DNA from: Candidatus Merdivivens pullicola
GTDB lineage: Bacteria > Bacteroidota > Bacteroidia > Bacteroidales > UBA932
Direction: 5' to 3'
DNA length: 64,000 nt
Assembly (NCBI GenBank): GCA_017694945.1
Contig: JADIMA010000008.1
Span: 1 to 64,000 of the forward strand
Below are positions 41,522-49,828 of this stretch, piece after piece. Position numbers and translations under genes: made by a program. The notes below the pieces were generated by a model that saw only the letters and a list, made by a program, of their open reading frames with translations, ran no database searches and was not told the origin of the DNA. The number at the start of each line of letters is the position of its first letter. The first letter of the stretch is position 1.

Positions 41522-42282
41522 GGCGTTTCAATGAAGTTTGCGATGCCTTGGAGCGCGGCGAACTGAGGGTGGCTGAGAAAAAGGCCGGGAGATGGACTGT
41601 GAATGCCTGGATAAAGGAAATCATACTTCAAGGTTTCCGTTACGGTAAATTGAAAGACATGTCGGAAGGAGTTTTCGCCTTTTATGACAAGGATACCCTC
41701 TCGCCGCGGAGTTTCTCCGAAAGTGACGGAGTGCGCATAGTTCCCGGAGGCAGTGCGGTAAGGCGCGGTGCGTATCTTGCCCCTTCCGTGATAATGATGC
41801 CTCCGTCCTATGTGAATATCGGGGCATACGTGGATTCGGGCTCCATGGTGGATTCGCACGCACTCGTGGGTTCTTGTGCCCAGGTGGGTAAAAATGTGCA
41901 TATTGCGGCGGCTTCACAACTTGGCGGAGTGCTTGAGCCGGTTGGGGCCCTGCCTGTGATCATCGAAGACAATGTATTCATCGGCGGCAATTGCGGCATA
42001 TATGAAGGGACTCTTGTCAGGGAGAATGCCGTGATAGCGACCGGAGTAGTATTGAATGCTTCTACAGCATTGTACGATGCCGTTAACGGCAGGTACATAC
42101 GCGCCGCTTCGGACGGCAGGCTGGAGGTGCCTGAAAATGCAGTAGTAGTGGCCGGCAGCCGACCTGTGAGGAAAGGGCCCGGCGCAGCCGAGGGCATACA
42201 TATCTATACTCCGGTGATTGTCAAATACAGGGATGCCGGTACGGATGCATCTGTGGTTCTTGAATCATTGCTGAGAGATTGA
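41509..42282 (+). CDS. dapD: 2,3,4,5-tetrahydropyridine-2,6-dicarboxylate N-succinyltransferase
   Basis: Left-handed beta-helix hexapeptides: [49 protein letters not shown]. Confidence 0.9.
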   Translation: MEQLRRFNEVCDALERGELRVAEKKAGRWTVNAWIKEIILQGFRYGKLKDMSEGVFAFYDKDTLSPRSFSESDGVRIVPGGSAVRRGAYLAPSVIMMPPSYVNIGAYVDSGSMVDSHALVGSCAQVGKNVHIAAASQLGGVLEPVGALPVIIEDNVFIGGNCGIYEGTLVRENAVIATGVVLNASTALYDAVNGRYIRAASDGRLEVPENAVVVAGSRPVRKGPGAAEGIHIYTPVIVKYRDAGTDASVVLESLLRD

Positions 42283-42284
42283 TT

Positions 42285-43460
42285 ATGGATTACGGGAAAC
42301 TGTTTTCTGACGATGTGGCGGCTTTCGTGCCGTCACCGGTAAGGGCTATCTTTAAAAACTATGATTTTTCCAGAATCATTTCTTTCGCGGGAGGCTATCC
42401 TTCGGCAGACACTTTCCGTATCGATGACATATTGTCGGCTGCGGGAGAGGCTTTCAGGAAATACGGCCCTGGAATATTGCAATACGGCGCTACTGAAGGT
42501 CTTATGCTTTTGCGACAGGCGATTTCCCGTAAATACGGGGTTCCAGTGGAGAATATCCGCATAACCACATCTTCGCAACAGGGCATAGATTTGTGTGCAA
42601 GGATATTCATTAATCCGTCGGATGCCGTTTTCGTGAATCAGCCTACTTTTCTCGGGGCAATACAGTCTTTCCGTTCCTATCGCGCGGAGATAGTGGGAGT
42701 AAGATGCGGCGGCGCTTCTCCCGGAGATTTCTCCCGTGCATATTCGGAAGCGGTTGCGGATGCGAGCCGGAAAGGTCTCGTGCCCAAATTCATATACCTC
42801 ATTCCCGATTTCAACAATCCTACGGGGGAGACTCTGACATTGGAACAGCGCCGGGCAATAATAGATGTGGCGCGCAAAGAGTCTCTGGTTATCATAGAAG
42901 ACAGTCCCTACAAGGAACTCCGGTTTTCAGGAAAGGATGTGCCGTCCATGTACTCTATGGCTCCGGACTGTGTCCTGCATCTCGGTTCGTTTTCAAAAAT
43001 ACTCGCTCCCGGTTTCAGGCTCGGATGGGTTTTCGGCCCGGAGCAGGTGCTTGACCAACTGACGGCCTGCAAGCAGTCGGTCGATCTCTGTCCTCCGATG
43101 CTTGACCAGCATATCGCGGCATATCTCCTGGAAACGGGATTGCTGCATGACAATCTCCGTAATACAGTGGCTCTTTATCACGGCAAACGTGATTTCATGC
43201 TGAAGATGCTCGGACATTACATGCCTTCCGGTGTTACATGGACACTGCCTGAGGGAGGGTTGTTCGTTTTCCTTACGTTCCCTGACGGGGTGGATACGGT
43301 AGAAATGTACGACCGCGCCCTGTCTGCCGGTGTCGCCTATGTTTCCGGTGCGTTTTTCCATACGGACGGCAGCGGAAGGAATACCATGAGGCTCAACTAT
43401 TCGTTTATGGACATGGACGGGATTGAAGAAGGCGTCAGGATTCTTGCCTCTTTGCTGTGA
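42285..43460 (+). CDS. PLP-dependent aminotransferase (class I, 2-aminoadipate-like); candidate DapC function
   Basis: YLIPDFNNPTGETLTLEQRRAIIDVARKESLVIIEDSPYKELRF, HLGSFSKILAPGFRLGWVFGP; directly after dapD. Confidence 0.9.
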   Translation: MDYGKLFSDDVAAFVPSPVRAIFKNYDFSRIISFAGGYPSADTFRIDDILSAAGEAFRKYGPGILQYGATEGLMLLRQAISRKYGVPVENIRITTSSQQGIDLCARIFINPSDAVFVNQPTFLGAIQSFRSYRAEIVGVRCGGASPGDFSRAYSEAVADASRKGLVPKFIYLIPDFNNPTGETLTLEQRRAIIDVARKESLVIIEDSPYKELRFSGKDVPSMYSMAPDCVLHLGSFSKILAPGFRLGWVFGPEQVLDQLTACKQSVDLCPPMLDQHIAAYLLETGLLHDNLRNTVALYHGKRDFMLKMLGHYMPSGVTWTLPEGGLFVFLTFPDGVDTVEMYDRALSAGVAYVSGAFFHTDGSGRNTMRLNYSFMDMDGIEEGVRILASLL

Positions 43461-44623
43461 TTCTCAATGAAACCGCAGAATCTTTCCAGGCCTTGTGCCA
43501 GAATGCTTTGCGGACAGGCTATATTCCAACGCATGAAGCCTTCGCCTTCCGTTCCGTACATGCTGCCGGCATTGAGCCATAGTCCTGATTCGTCTTTGAG
43601 TCTTTCTTCAAGTTCATCGGATTTCATGTCCAGGGAGCGGCAGTCCATCCATACAAGGTAAGTCCCCTCCAGTCTGGCCAAGGGAAACTCTTTGAGACGC
43701 TTCCGGCAGAAACCGGCCATGAATTCATAATTGCCTTTCAGGTAGGAAATGAGTTGGGACAGCCATTCCTCGCTTTCATTGTAAGCTGCTACCGTTGCTG
43801 TCACTCCGAAAGGATTGACATCACATACTTCATTGATATTTATTGCCTTGTCTATCTTTTGGCGCATTTGTCCGTCCTGACATACTATGTTTGCTATCTG
43901 AAGTCCGGCTATATTGAAAGACTTGCTAGGAGATATGCAGGTAATGGAGTTCCTCTGGAATTCTTCCGATATTGATGCAAAAGGTATGTATTCATGGCCC
44001 GGATAGACCAACTCGCAATGGATTTCGTCAGATATTATTACGACTCCGTTCCTTAGGCATATATCGCCGATGCGTGTGAGTTCTTCCCTTGTCCATACCC
44101 TTCCGACAGGATTGTGGGGGTTGCAGAGAATCATGACTTTGACATCCGGATCCGCTGCCTTGCATTCAAGGTCGTCAAAATCGATTCCGTATGTGTCGCC
44201 AGTACGTATCAGGGAGTTGCTCACCGTCTTGCATCCGTTGTTGCGAATCGATGAGTAGAAGCAGTTATATACGGGGCCCTGGAGCAGGACTTTGTCCCCG
44301 GGAACCGTCAGGGCTTTGATTATGGCGGACATTGCCGGGACGACCCCTGAAGTATAAATGATCCAGTCTTTGTCTATGTCCCAGCCGTGCCGGCGCGAAA
44401 ACCACCCTGTCACTGCATCGTAATATGCCTGCGGGACACGGGTGTAGCCGAAAATACCGTGTGCGACTCTCTTCTGCAATGCTTCGATGATTGCAGGGGC
44501 CGTCCGGAAATCCATGTCTGCCACCCATAATGGAAGCATGCCCTGATTATCCGAACTGTCCCATTTATAGGAATTAGTCCCTTTTCTTGGGATTATTTCA
44601 TCAAAATCGTATTTTATCGCCAT
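43397..44623 (-). CDS. MalY/PatB family aminotransferase / C-S lyase
   Basis: RKGTNSYKWDSSDNQGMLPLWVADMDFRTAPAIIEAL, LCNPHNPVGRVWTREEL, VVIISDEIHCELVYPGHEYIPF, SPSKSFNIAGLQIANIV. Confidence 0.92.
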   Translation of the reverse strand: MAIKYDFDEIIPRKGTNSYKWDSSDNQGMLPLWVADMDFRTAPAIIEALQKRVAHGIFGYTRVPQAYYDAVTGWFSRRHGWDIDKDWIIYTSGVVPAMSAIIKALTVPGDKVLLQGPVYNCFYSSIRNNGCKTVSNSLIRTGDTYGIDFDDLECKAADPDVKVMILCNPHNPVGRVWTREELTRIGDICLRNGVVIISDEIHCELVYPGHEYIPFASISEEFQRNSITCISPSKSFNIAGLQIANIVCQDGQMRQKIDKAININEVCDVNPFGVTATVAAYNESEEWLSQLISYLKGNYEFMAGFCRKRLKEFPLARLEGTYLVWMDCRSLDMKSDELEERLKDESGLWLNAGSMYGTEGEGFMRWNIACPQSILAQGLERFCGFIENHSKEARILTPSSIPSMSINE

Positions 44624-44646
44624 AATGAAAAATTATTTTCGTCCTG

Positions 44647-45495
44647 TCACTGTAGAGGCATTTCGCTTACGTTGACCGTGCCTATCATCACTGCAGGGCC
44701 GGTCAGTATGATGCCGTGTGCAGAATCGCCGTCGTTCCCGGGAATGAATTCTACGGAAAGCATGTCGCGTTTGGCCTTTATTGCCGTACGGACTTTCCCG
44801 TCTTCGCCCTGTTTTAAATAACCGGCCTTCCATGCGGCGACGGCTGATGCCGCTATGCCGGTCCCGCATGCATAAGTCTCATCTTCGACTCCTTTTTCGT
44901 ATGTGCGTACCATGAGTATGTCCTGTGCGGGCTGTACGAAGTCCGCATTTGCCCCTTGGGGCGCAAACAGGCTGCTGTGTCTCAGCCGCTTTCCTTCGTA
45001 AAGTATCTCTGCGTCTTCAAGTCCGGCTTCCATGAATCTTACGAAATGCCTTGCTCCCGTATCGAGGAAATAACCGTTTTCTTCAGGAATATATGAAATG
45101 CCGTTTACATCCGACATGCCTAACCGTATTGTCATGCGTGTCAGTGTCTCATTCCATTCAGTGATTTCAGCATGGTGCAATCCGTCTGCTGCTTCGAATG
45201 CGAACAGCCGTTTTACGTTATTGCTTTCCCGTTCTGCAAAGATTCTGGCCGCGAAAGCGGTGATGCATCTTCCTCCGTTTCCGCACATCATCCCGCAACT
45301 TCCGTCGGGATTGAAAAAAACCATTTTGAAATCATGGCTTCTGCTGTTTTCCAGCAACATCAGTCCGTCGGCCCCGAAGCCGTACCTGCGGTCGCACAAT
45401 GTCCTTATGTCATTTTCCGAAAGAATGATGCCGCCATCCCGGTTGTCCGCTATAAGGAAATCATTCCCTGCTCCCTGGTATTTATAAAAAGTCAT
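44647..45495 (-). CDS. dapF: diaminopimelate epimerase
   Basis: YQGAGNDFLIADNRDG, MCGNGGRCITAFA, ETYACGTGIAASAVAAWKAG. Confidence 0.95.
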   Translation of the reverse strand: MTFYKYQGAGNDFLIADNRDGGIILSENDIRTLCDRRYGFGADGLMLLENSRSHDFKMVFFNPDGSCGMMCGNGGRCITAFAARIFAERESNNVKRLFAFEAADGLHHAEITEWNETLTRMTIRLGMSDVNGISYIPEENGYFLDTGARHFVRFMEAGLEDAEILYEGKRLRHSSLFAPQGANADFVQPAQDILMVRTYEKGVEDETYACGTGIAASAVAAWKAGYLKQGEDGKVRTAIKAKRDMLSVEFIPGNDGDSAHGIILTGPAVMIGTVNVSEMPLQ

Positions 45496-45511
45496 CAGCG
45501 TTTTTTATTGG

Positions 45512-45519
45512 CAAAGTTA
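45512..45519 (-). promoter_or_regulatory. -7 element TAACTTTG(C) for dapF
   Basis: CAAAGTTA on + strand, 17 nt upstream of dapF. Confidence 0.5.
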
Positions 45520-45560
45520 TGCATATTTTAATAAATTAGCGGTTTAAAAAGATTGGAAAC

Positions 45561-47054
45561 ATGTGTAAATCGTTTTTATTGCCGCTTGTATTTCTGGTGT
45601 TGACGGTGCGGCCTTCCTTTGCATCGGATTCATTGTCGGTCGATGTTCCGTGCATACCTTTGCTGAACGGTCATGAGATGAATATGCTTTGCAGTATCGA
45701 AGCCGGGAATGCAGTGTTCGATGGTGTCCTGCTGGAGTTTGCCGAAGGAACGGACATGTCGGAAATAACATCGCTTGCTTTATACGAATGCGGCAATGAT
45801 TCGGTGCCTTTGTCCGTTGTTCACAGTCCTTTGCCGGATTCTCTGTTTCTGGATGCGGGGCGAGGAATGCCCGGAGAGGGACGGGGATATTATGCAACAA
45901 TCGGAATAAAGGATGGCGCATCCCTTGCGGAGCCGATCCGTTTTTCAATTGCCGGGAAGACTTATGAACGCCGCAAGGCTGTATCGGTCAGGAATTCCGG
46001 AGATGACGGCGTGTCGGCTTTCAGGATACCCGGTCTGGTTACGACGTCAAAAGGGACTCTGGTCGCTGTTTATGATATCAGATATGAAAGCAGTGCCGAT
46101 CTTCAGGGAAAAATCAAGATAGGAGTGAGCCGGAGCGAAGACGGCGGCATAACGTGGGATCCCATGACCGTGGCTGTCGATTTCGAAGGGTATGGAGGAC
46201 TTCCAGCCGGGCAGAACGGGGCTGGAGATCCATGTGTCCTTTATGACGGATTCAACGAAAGGTTGTGGATAGCGGCATTGTGGTGTCATGGCATGCCGGG
46301 GAAACGCGCGTGGACGGCCTCGGGACAGGGCATGTCTGTTGAAGAAACAGGCCAGTTGGTGCTGGTTTCAAGCGATGATGACGGGCTTACATGGTCGGAG
46401 CCGGTAAATATAACGCCTATGGTGAAAGATGAATCATGGTATCTGCTGTTGCAGGGGCCAGGGCGCGGCATGGTCATGGAAGACGGCACTCTTGTTTTTC
46501 CGGCCCAATACATCGATTCGTCCAGGACGCCGAATGCCACTGTAATATACAGCATGGATGCCGGCGAGACATGGCATATCGGCAGTCCTGCAAGGCCGGA
46601 GACTACCGAATCCCAGGTAGTGGAGTATCCGCGTGGTACGTTGATGCTGAATATGAGAGACGACCGCGGTGGAAGCCGTGCCGTCTGTGTTTCGCATGAT
46701 ATGGGGCGGACATGGAATGAGCATCCTTCGTCAAGGAGCGCACTCCGGGAGCCTGTGTGCATGGCAAGTCTGATTGCCGTCAAAGGCGTTGACAATGTGA
46801 CAGGAAGGGATCTGCTGATATTTTCGAACCCGGATTCTTCGACCGACCGAAAGGACATTACCGTCAAAATAAGTCTTGACGGCGGCCATACGTGGCCTCG
46901 GGAGCATCAGGTGCTTCTTGACGAAGGATACGGATGGGGATATTCCTGCCTTACGATGGTGGATGAGTCAACGGTAGGGATATTGTACGAAAGCAGCGTT
47001 GCGAATATGACTTTCCAGGCAATCCCGTTAGAGGATTTCTTCCAGAAATTTTGA
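45561..47054 (+). CDS. secreted exo-alpha-sialidase (BNR/Asp-box, GH33-like)
   Basis: Signal peptide; FRIPGLVTTSKGTLVAVYDIRYESSADLQGKIKIGVSRSEDGGITWD; Asp-boxes SSDDDGLTW, SMDAGETW, SHDMGRTW, SLDGGHTW. Confidence 0.93.
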   Translation: MCKSFLLPLVFLVLTVRPSFASDSLSVDVPCIPLLNGHEMNMLCSIEAGNAVFDGVLLEFAEGTDMSEITSLALYECGNDSVPLSVVHSPLPDSLFLDAGRGMPGEGRGYYATIGIKDGASLAEPIRFSIAGKTYERRKAVSVRNSGDDGVSAFRIPGLVTTSKGTLVAVYDIRYESSADLQGKIKIGVSRSEDGGITWDPMTVAVDFEGYGGLPAGQNGAGDPCVLYDGFNERLWIAALWCHGMPGKRAWTASGQGMSVEETGQLVLVSSDDDGLTWSEPVNITPMVKDESWYLLLQGPGRGMVMEDGTLVFPAQYIDSSRTPNATVIYSMDAGETWHIGSPARPETTESQVVEYPRGTLMLNMRDDRGGSRAVCVSHDMGRTWNEHPSSRSALREPVCMASLIAVKGVDNVTGRDLLIFSNPDSSTDRKDITVKISLDGGHTWPREHQVLLDEGYGWGYSCLTMVDESTVGILYESSVANMTFQAIPLEDFFQKF

Positions 47055-47609
47055 ATAGACGACGGCCTTCTCTTCAAGTTTCATGGGATATGCCCTGGAA
47101 CTTGACGGCAGCCTGTGCAGCATGAACTGCCTGTCCCCGAAAGATATGGCAGTGGAATTTCCGACGGCGGGTACGGTGCATCCATATATTGCTGAAACCG
47201 TTTCGGCGGCCTTCTGTCCGGTTGCGGCAATCGCATTGCAGCGGGGCAGGGTTGAAAGGATATCCGGAATCGGAGACGGCTCAATGACTTCCAGAAACTT
47301 GTCCGATGCATTGTCTTTCATCCTAATCACCCTGTATGCCGCATCGTACAGGGCTATTCCGGCTTCGTGGCAGAAAGACATTATGCTGTCTTTGTCGAAC
47401 CGTTTTCTGTCCGGAGATATGAAATGGTCTTTATCCCTGAAAAATACAAGTCCGAATATGCGCCACATGTCATTGTTGAAGTTCGGGTAGTAAAAATCCA
47501 TCGACCACCGTTCTTTTTTTGGTGGGAAACTTCCGAGCACCAGTATTCTGGCGTTGACTGGAAGGAAAGGAGTAAACGGATGTGACTCAATTTCGTGCAT
47601 CTTCTTCAA
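47028..47609 (-). CDS. uracil-DNA glycosylase family / DNA-deoxyinosine glycosylase
   Basis: HPFTPFLPVNARILVLGSFPPKKERWSMDFYYPNFNNDMWRIFGLVF, AATGQKAAETV, LPSSSRAYPMKLEEK. Confidence 0.85.
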   Translation of the reverse strand: MKKMHEIESHPFTPFLPVNARILVLGSFPPKKERWSMDFYYPNFNNDMWRIFGLVFFRDKDHFISPDRKRFDKDSIMSFCHEAGIALYDAAYRVIRMKDNASDKFLEVIEPSPIPDILSTLPRCNAIAATGQKAAETVSAIYGCTVPAVGNSTAISFGDRQFMLHRLPSSSRAYPMKLEEKAVVYSKFLEEIL

Positions 47610-48753
47610 GTATCCTCAATGCCATGTCCATATATTCAAACAGGTCAACGGTGCTTTCGCGCACATATTCATCAGAGCGTTTCTTGCCCAGTCTCACCAT
47701 TACGGCATCGTATTCGGGAATCGCGACTATGTATTGGCCGAGCATGCCGCGCATAAGCCTGTATTCGCGCCCTTTGTATTTTTGTATCCAGAACTGGTAT
47801 CCGTAATAATCGAGACTGTCCTCTCCCCATTCGTTTTTAAGGTGGACGGCAGGAGACAGCGCCTGTTGCATGTAGTCGCGCGATATTATCTGCTGTCCTT
47901 CCCATTTTCCGTAATCGAGCATCAATGCTCCGAACCTTGCGGCATCGCGTGCCGTGGTGTGGAAGCAGCAGAATGCTTTTTCATCTCCGTTTTCTTTGTC
48001 GAGAAGCCAATAGGCGTCATGTTCCGCTCCGAGGGGTTTCCACAGTTTTTCTTCCGCATAGGCACTCAGTGTCGTCCCCGTGGCGGCTTCTACTACGAAT
48101 GCCAGCAGTTGCGTCTCTCCGCTGCGGTAATCGTATTGCAGGCCTGGTTTTTCAGAAACTTCGAGTTTTGTCACCAGGTCGAACAGGTCGTTTCCGTAAT
48201 ATCCGTGTGTCGTAAGGGAAAACAATGAGGAATATGCCTCGTCCCATGCCATTCCTCCGCTCATTGTCAGTAGGTCTTTTACGGTGACTTCCGCCTGCAG
48301 TCCTTTTGTATATGACGGAATGTATTCAGATACCGGGTCGTCAAGGCTGGCGATGCAGCCTTCGTCGTATGCGGCCCCTGCAAGCAGACTGACTATGCTT
48401 TTAGTGCAGGAATATATGTTGGATGTCATGCTGTCGCTCCATCCGTTGCGATAATCTTCGACAAGTATGCTGTCTTTGCGGACAATCAGGAATGATACGG
48501 TCTCCATGCTGTCCAAGTATGCAGTTTCTTCCGCGGTGAATCCAATACGGTTGTAATCATGTGATTTTGCCCACAAGTAAGGTGTTTCTGGAGCGGATAC
48601 CGTATCGCGGAAGAAGAGTTCACAGTCGTCTATTTTAGGATACAAGTGTATCAGTGCCTGCCGTGCATAATATGGAAGGCAGAAGTATGCGATAATGATT
48701 GCGCAAATTACGGTGGCGGCAATTGCCGTAAATGTTCCGGTACGGTGTTTCAT
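47587..48753 (-). CDS. serine hydrolase (beta-lactamase/penicillin-binding-like)
   Basis: SNIYSCTKSIVSLLAGAAYDEGCIASLDDPVSEYIPSY...TVKDLLTMSGGMAWDE. Confidence 0.9.
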   Translation of the reverse strand: MKHRTGTFTAIAATVICAIIIAYFCLPYYARQALIHLYPKIDDCELFFRDTVSAPETPYLWAKSHDYNRIGFTAEETAYLDSMETVSFLIVRKDSILVEDYRNGWSDSMTSNIYSCTKSIVSLLAGAAYDEGCIASLDDPVSEYIPSYTKGLQAEVTVKDLLTMSGGMAWDEAYSSLFSLTTHGYYGNDLFDLVTKLEVSEKPGLQYDYRSGETQLLAFVVEAATGTTLSAYAEEKLWKPLGAEHDAYWLLDKENGDEKAFCCFHTTARDAARFGALMLDYGKWEGQQIISRDYMQQALSPAVHLKNEWGEDSLDYYGYQFWIQKYKGREYRLMRGMLGQYIVAIPEYDAVMVRLGKKRSDEYVRESTVDLFEYMDMALRILEEDARN

Positions 48754-48780
48754 CGTTTTGTATCCCGTTTGAAATCTTTT

Positions 48781-48830
48781 AAAAAACGCCGTCTTCCTTT
48801 ATGCAGGGATTCTGCTGATTGAAGACGGCG
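48781..48830 (-). terminator. intrinsic terminator downstream of PorV/PorQ-like gene
   Basis: CGCCGTCTTC ... GAAGACGGCG; on the minus RNA followed by UUUUUU; small inner GCAG/CTGC stem. Confidence 0.75.
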
Positions 48831-48852
48831 CGTATTTATCTTATCATCTGTC

Positions 48853-49824
48853 TTAGAAAGACCAGCCCAGAGAAATCATGAAAGTGTTGTTGAAATTGTC
48901 GGAATTTCCGGTTCCGAACGGTATCATGTAGGCCAGGTCTAAGTTGATGCCGAAAAATTTCACGCCCAGTCCGGCGGATGCATATTGAGGCAGGCAATTG
49001 ACCGCATTCTGGCTGAAATGGTATCCTCCCCTTACGAAAAGCATGTCGTTGAAGCCGTATTCGGCACCTACGCCTGCGTAAAATTCGGAATGGAATATCA
49101 GATAGTCAGCCTGGAGGGTTGCATCCAGTGAATGTTTTTCCCATTCTTTGCCATAACCGAAACCGAGCCTTACTGCTGTAGGCAGGTCTGAACCTTTATA
49201 GTTCTCATTGGAACTGTATTTGATTTTTGTTCCGATATTGTTTACTCCTGCGGCAACCCTGAATCCCTGGATGGTGTACATCAATGAAAGGTCGGCAGCG
49301 AAAGCATATGCGTTCTTGTAGCCGGGGAGTGTCGCGAGCCATTTATCGGACATCCTTGTCGAATTGACCATTTTTGCGTTGAGTCCGATGGCGAATCCGT
49401 CAATGATTTCAGCGGCGAAACCTGCGCCCACGGTATATTCATAAGGCTGGAACATTCCAAGGGCGTTGCCGTACAGGTCTGCTTCCATGCGTTTGTTGCC
49501 GAATGAGCCCTGCCCATAGACAGATATTGCATAACGCTCGGACAATGAATAGTATGCGGCCAGATTGAAGTGGTTGAGCAAATTTGTTGAAGGGATTCCC
49601 ATATAATTCCCTTGTATGGAAAATGTTTCATCGGCAAGGGCCATTGATGCCGGGTTTGTCATTATGTTGGAGCCGTATGCGCCTGATGCCATGTCGGTTC
49701 CTCCCATCGAGAGGGAGCGGGCGTTTGCAGGGCGGTTCAATGATTCCAGATCCTGCGCTGTCATCGCGGTGGCCGTAAAGGCGCAAAGTGCGACTGACAA
49801 AAATATGTATTTTATATTATTCAT
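48853..49824 (-). CDS. PorV/PorQ-like outer-membrane protein (T9SS-associated family)
   Basis: LNRPANARSLSMGGTDMASGAYGSNIMTNPASMALADETFSIQGNYM; outer-membrane beta-barrel pattern. Confidence 0.8.
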   Translation of the reverse strand: MNNIKYIFLSVALCAFTATAMTAQDLESLNRPANARSLSMGGTDMASGAYGSNIMTNPASMALADETFSIQGNYMGIPSTNLLNHFNLAAYYSLSERYAISVYGQGSFGNKRMEADLYGNALGMFQPYEYTVGAGFAAEIIDGFAIGLNAKMVNSTRMSDKWLATLPGYKNAYAFAADLSLMYTIQGFRVAAGVNNIGTKIKYSSNENYKGSDLPTAVRLGFGYGKEWEKHSLDATLQADYLIFHSEFYAGVGAEYGFNDMLFVRGGYHFSQNAVNCLPQYASAGLGVKFFGINLDLAYMIPFGTGNSDNFNNTFMISLGWSF

Positions 49825-49828
49825 CGTT

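Noticed and set aside
43397-43460. 64-nt tail-to-tail overlap of two aminotransferase genes
   Set aside because: Convergent 3' overlaps are common in compact genomes (also at 35693-35742 and 47028-47054)
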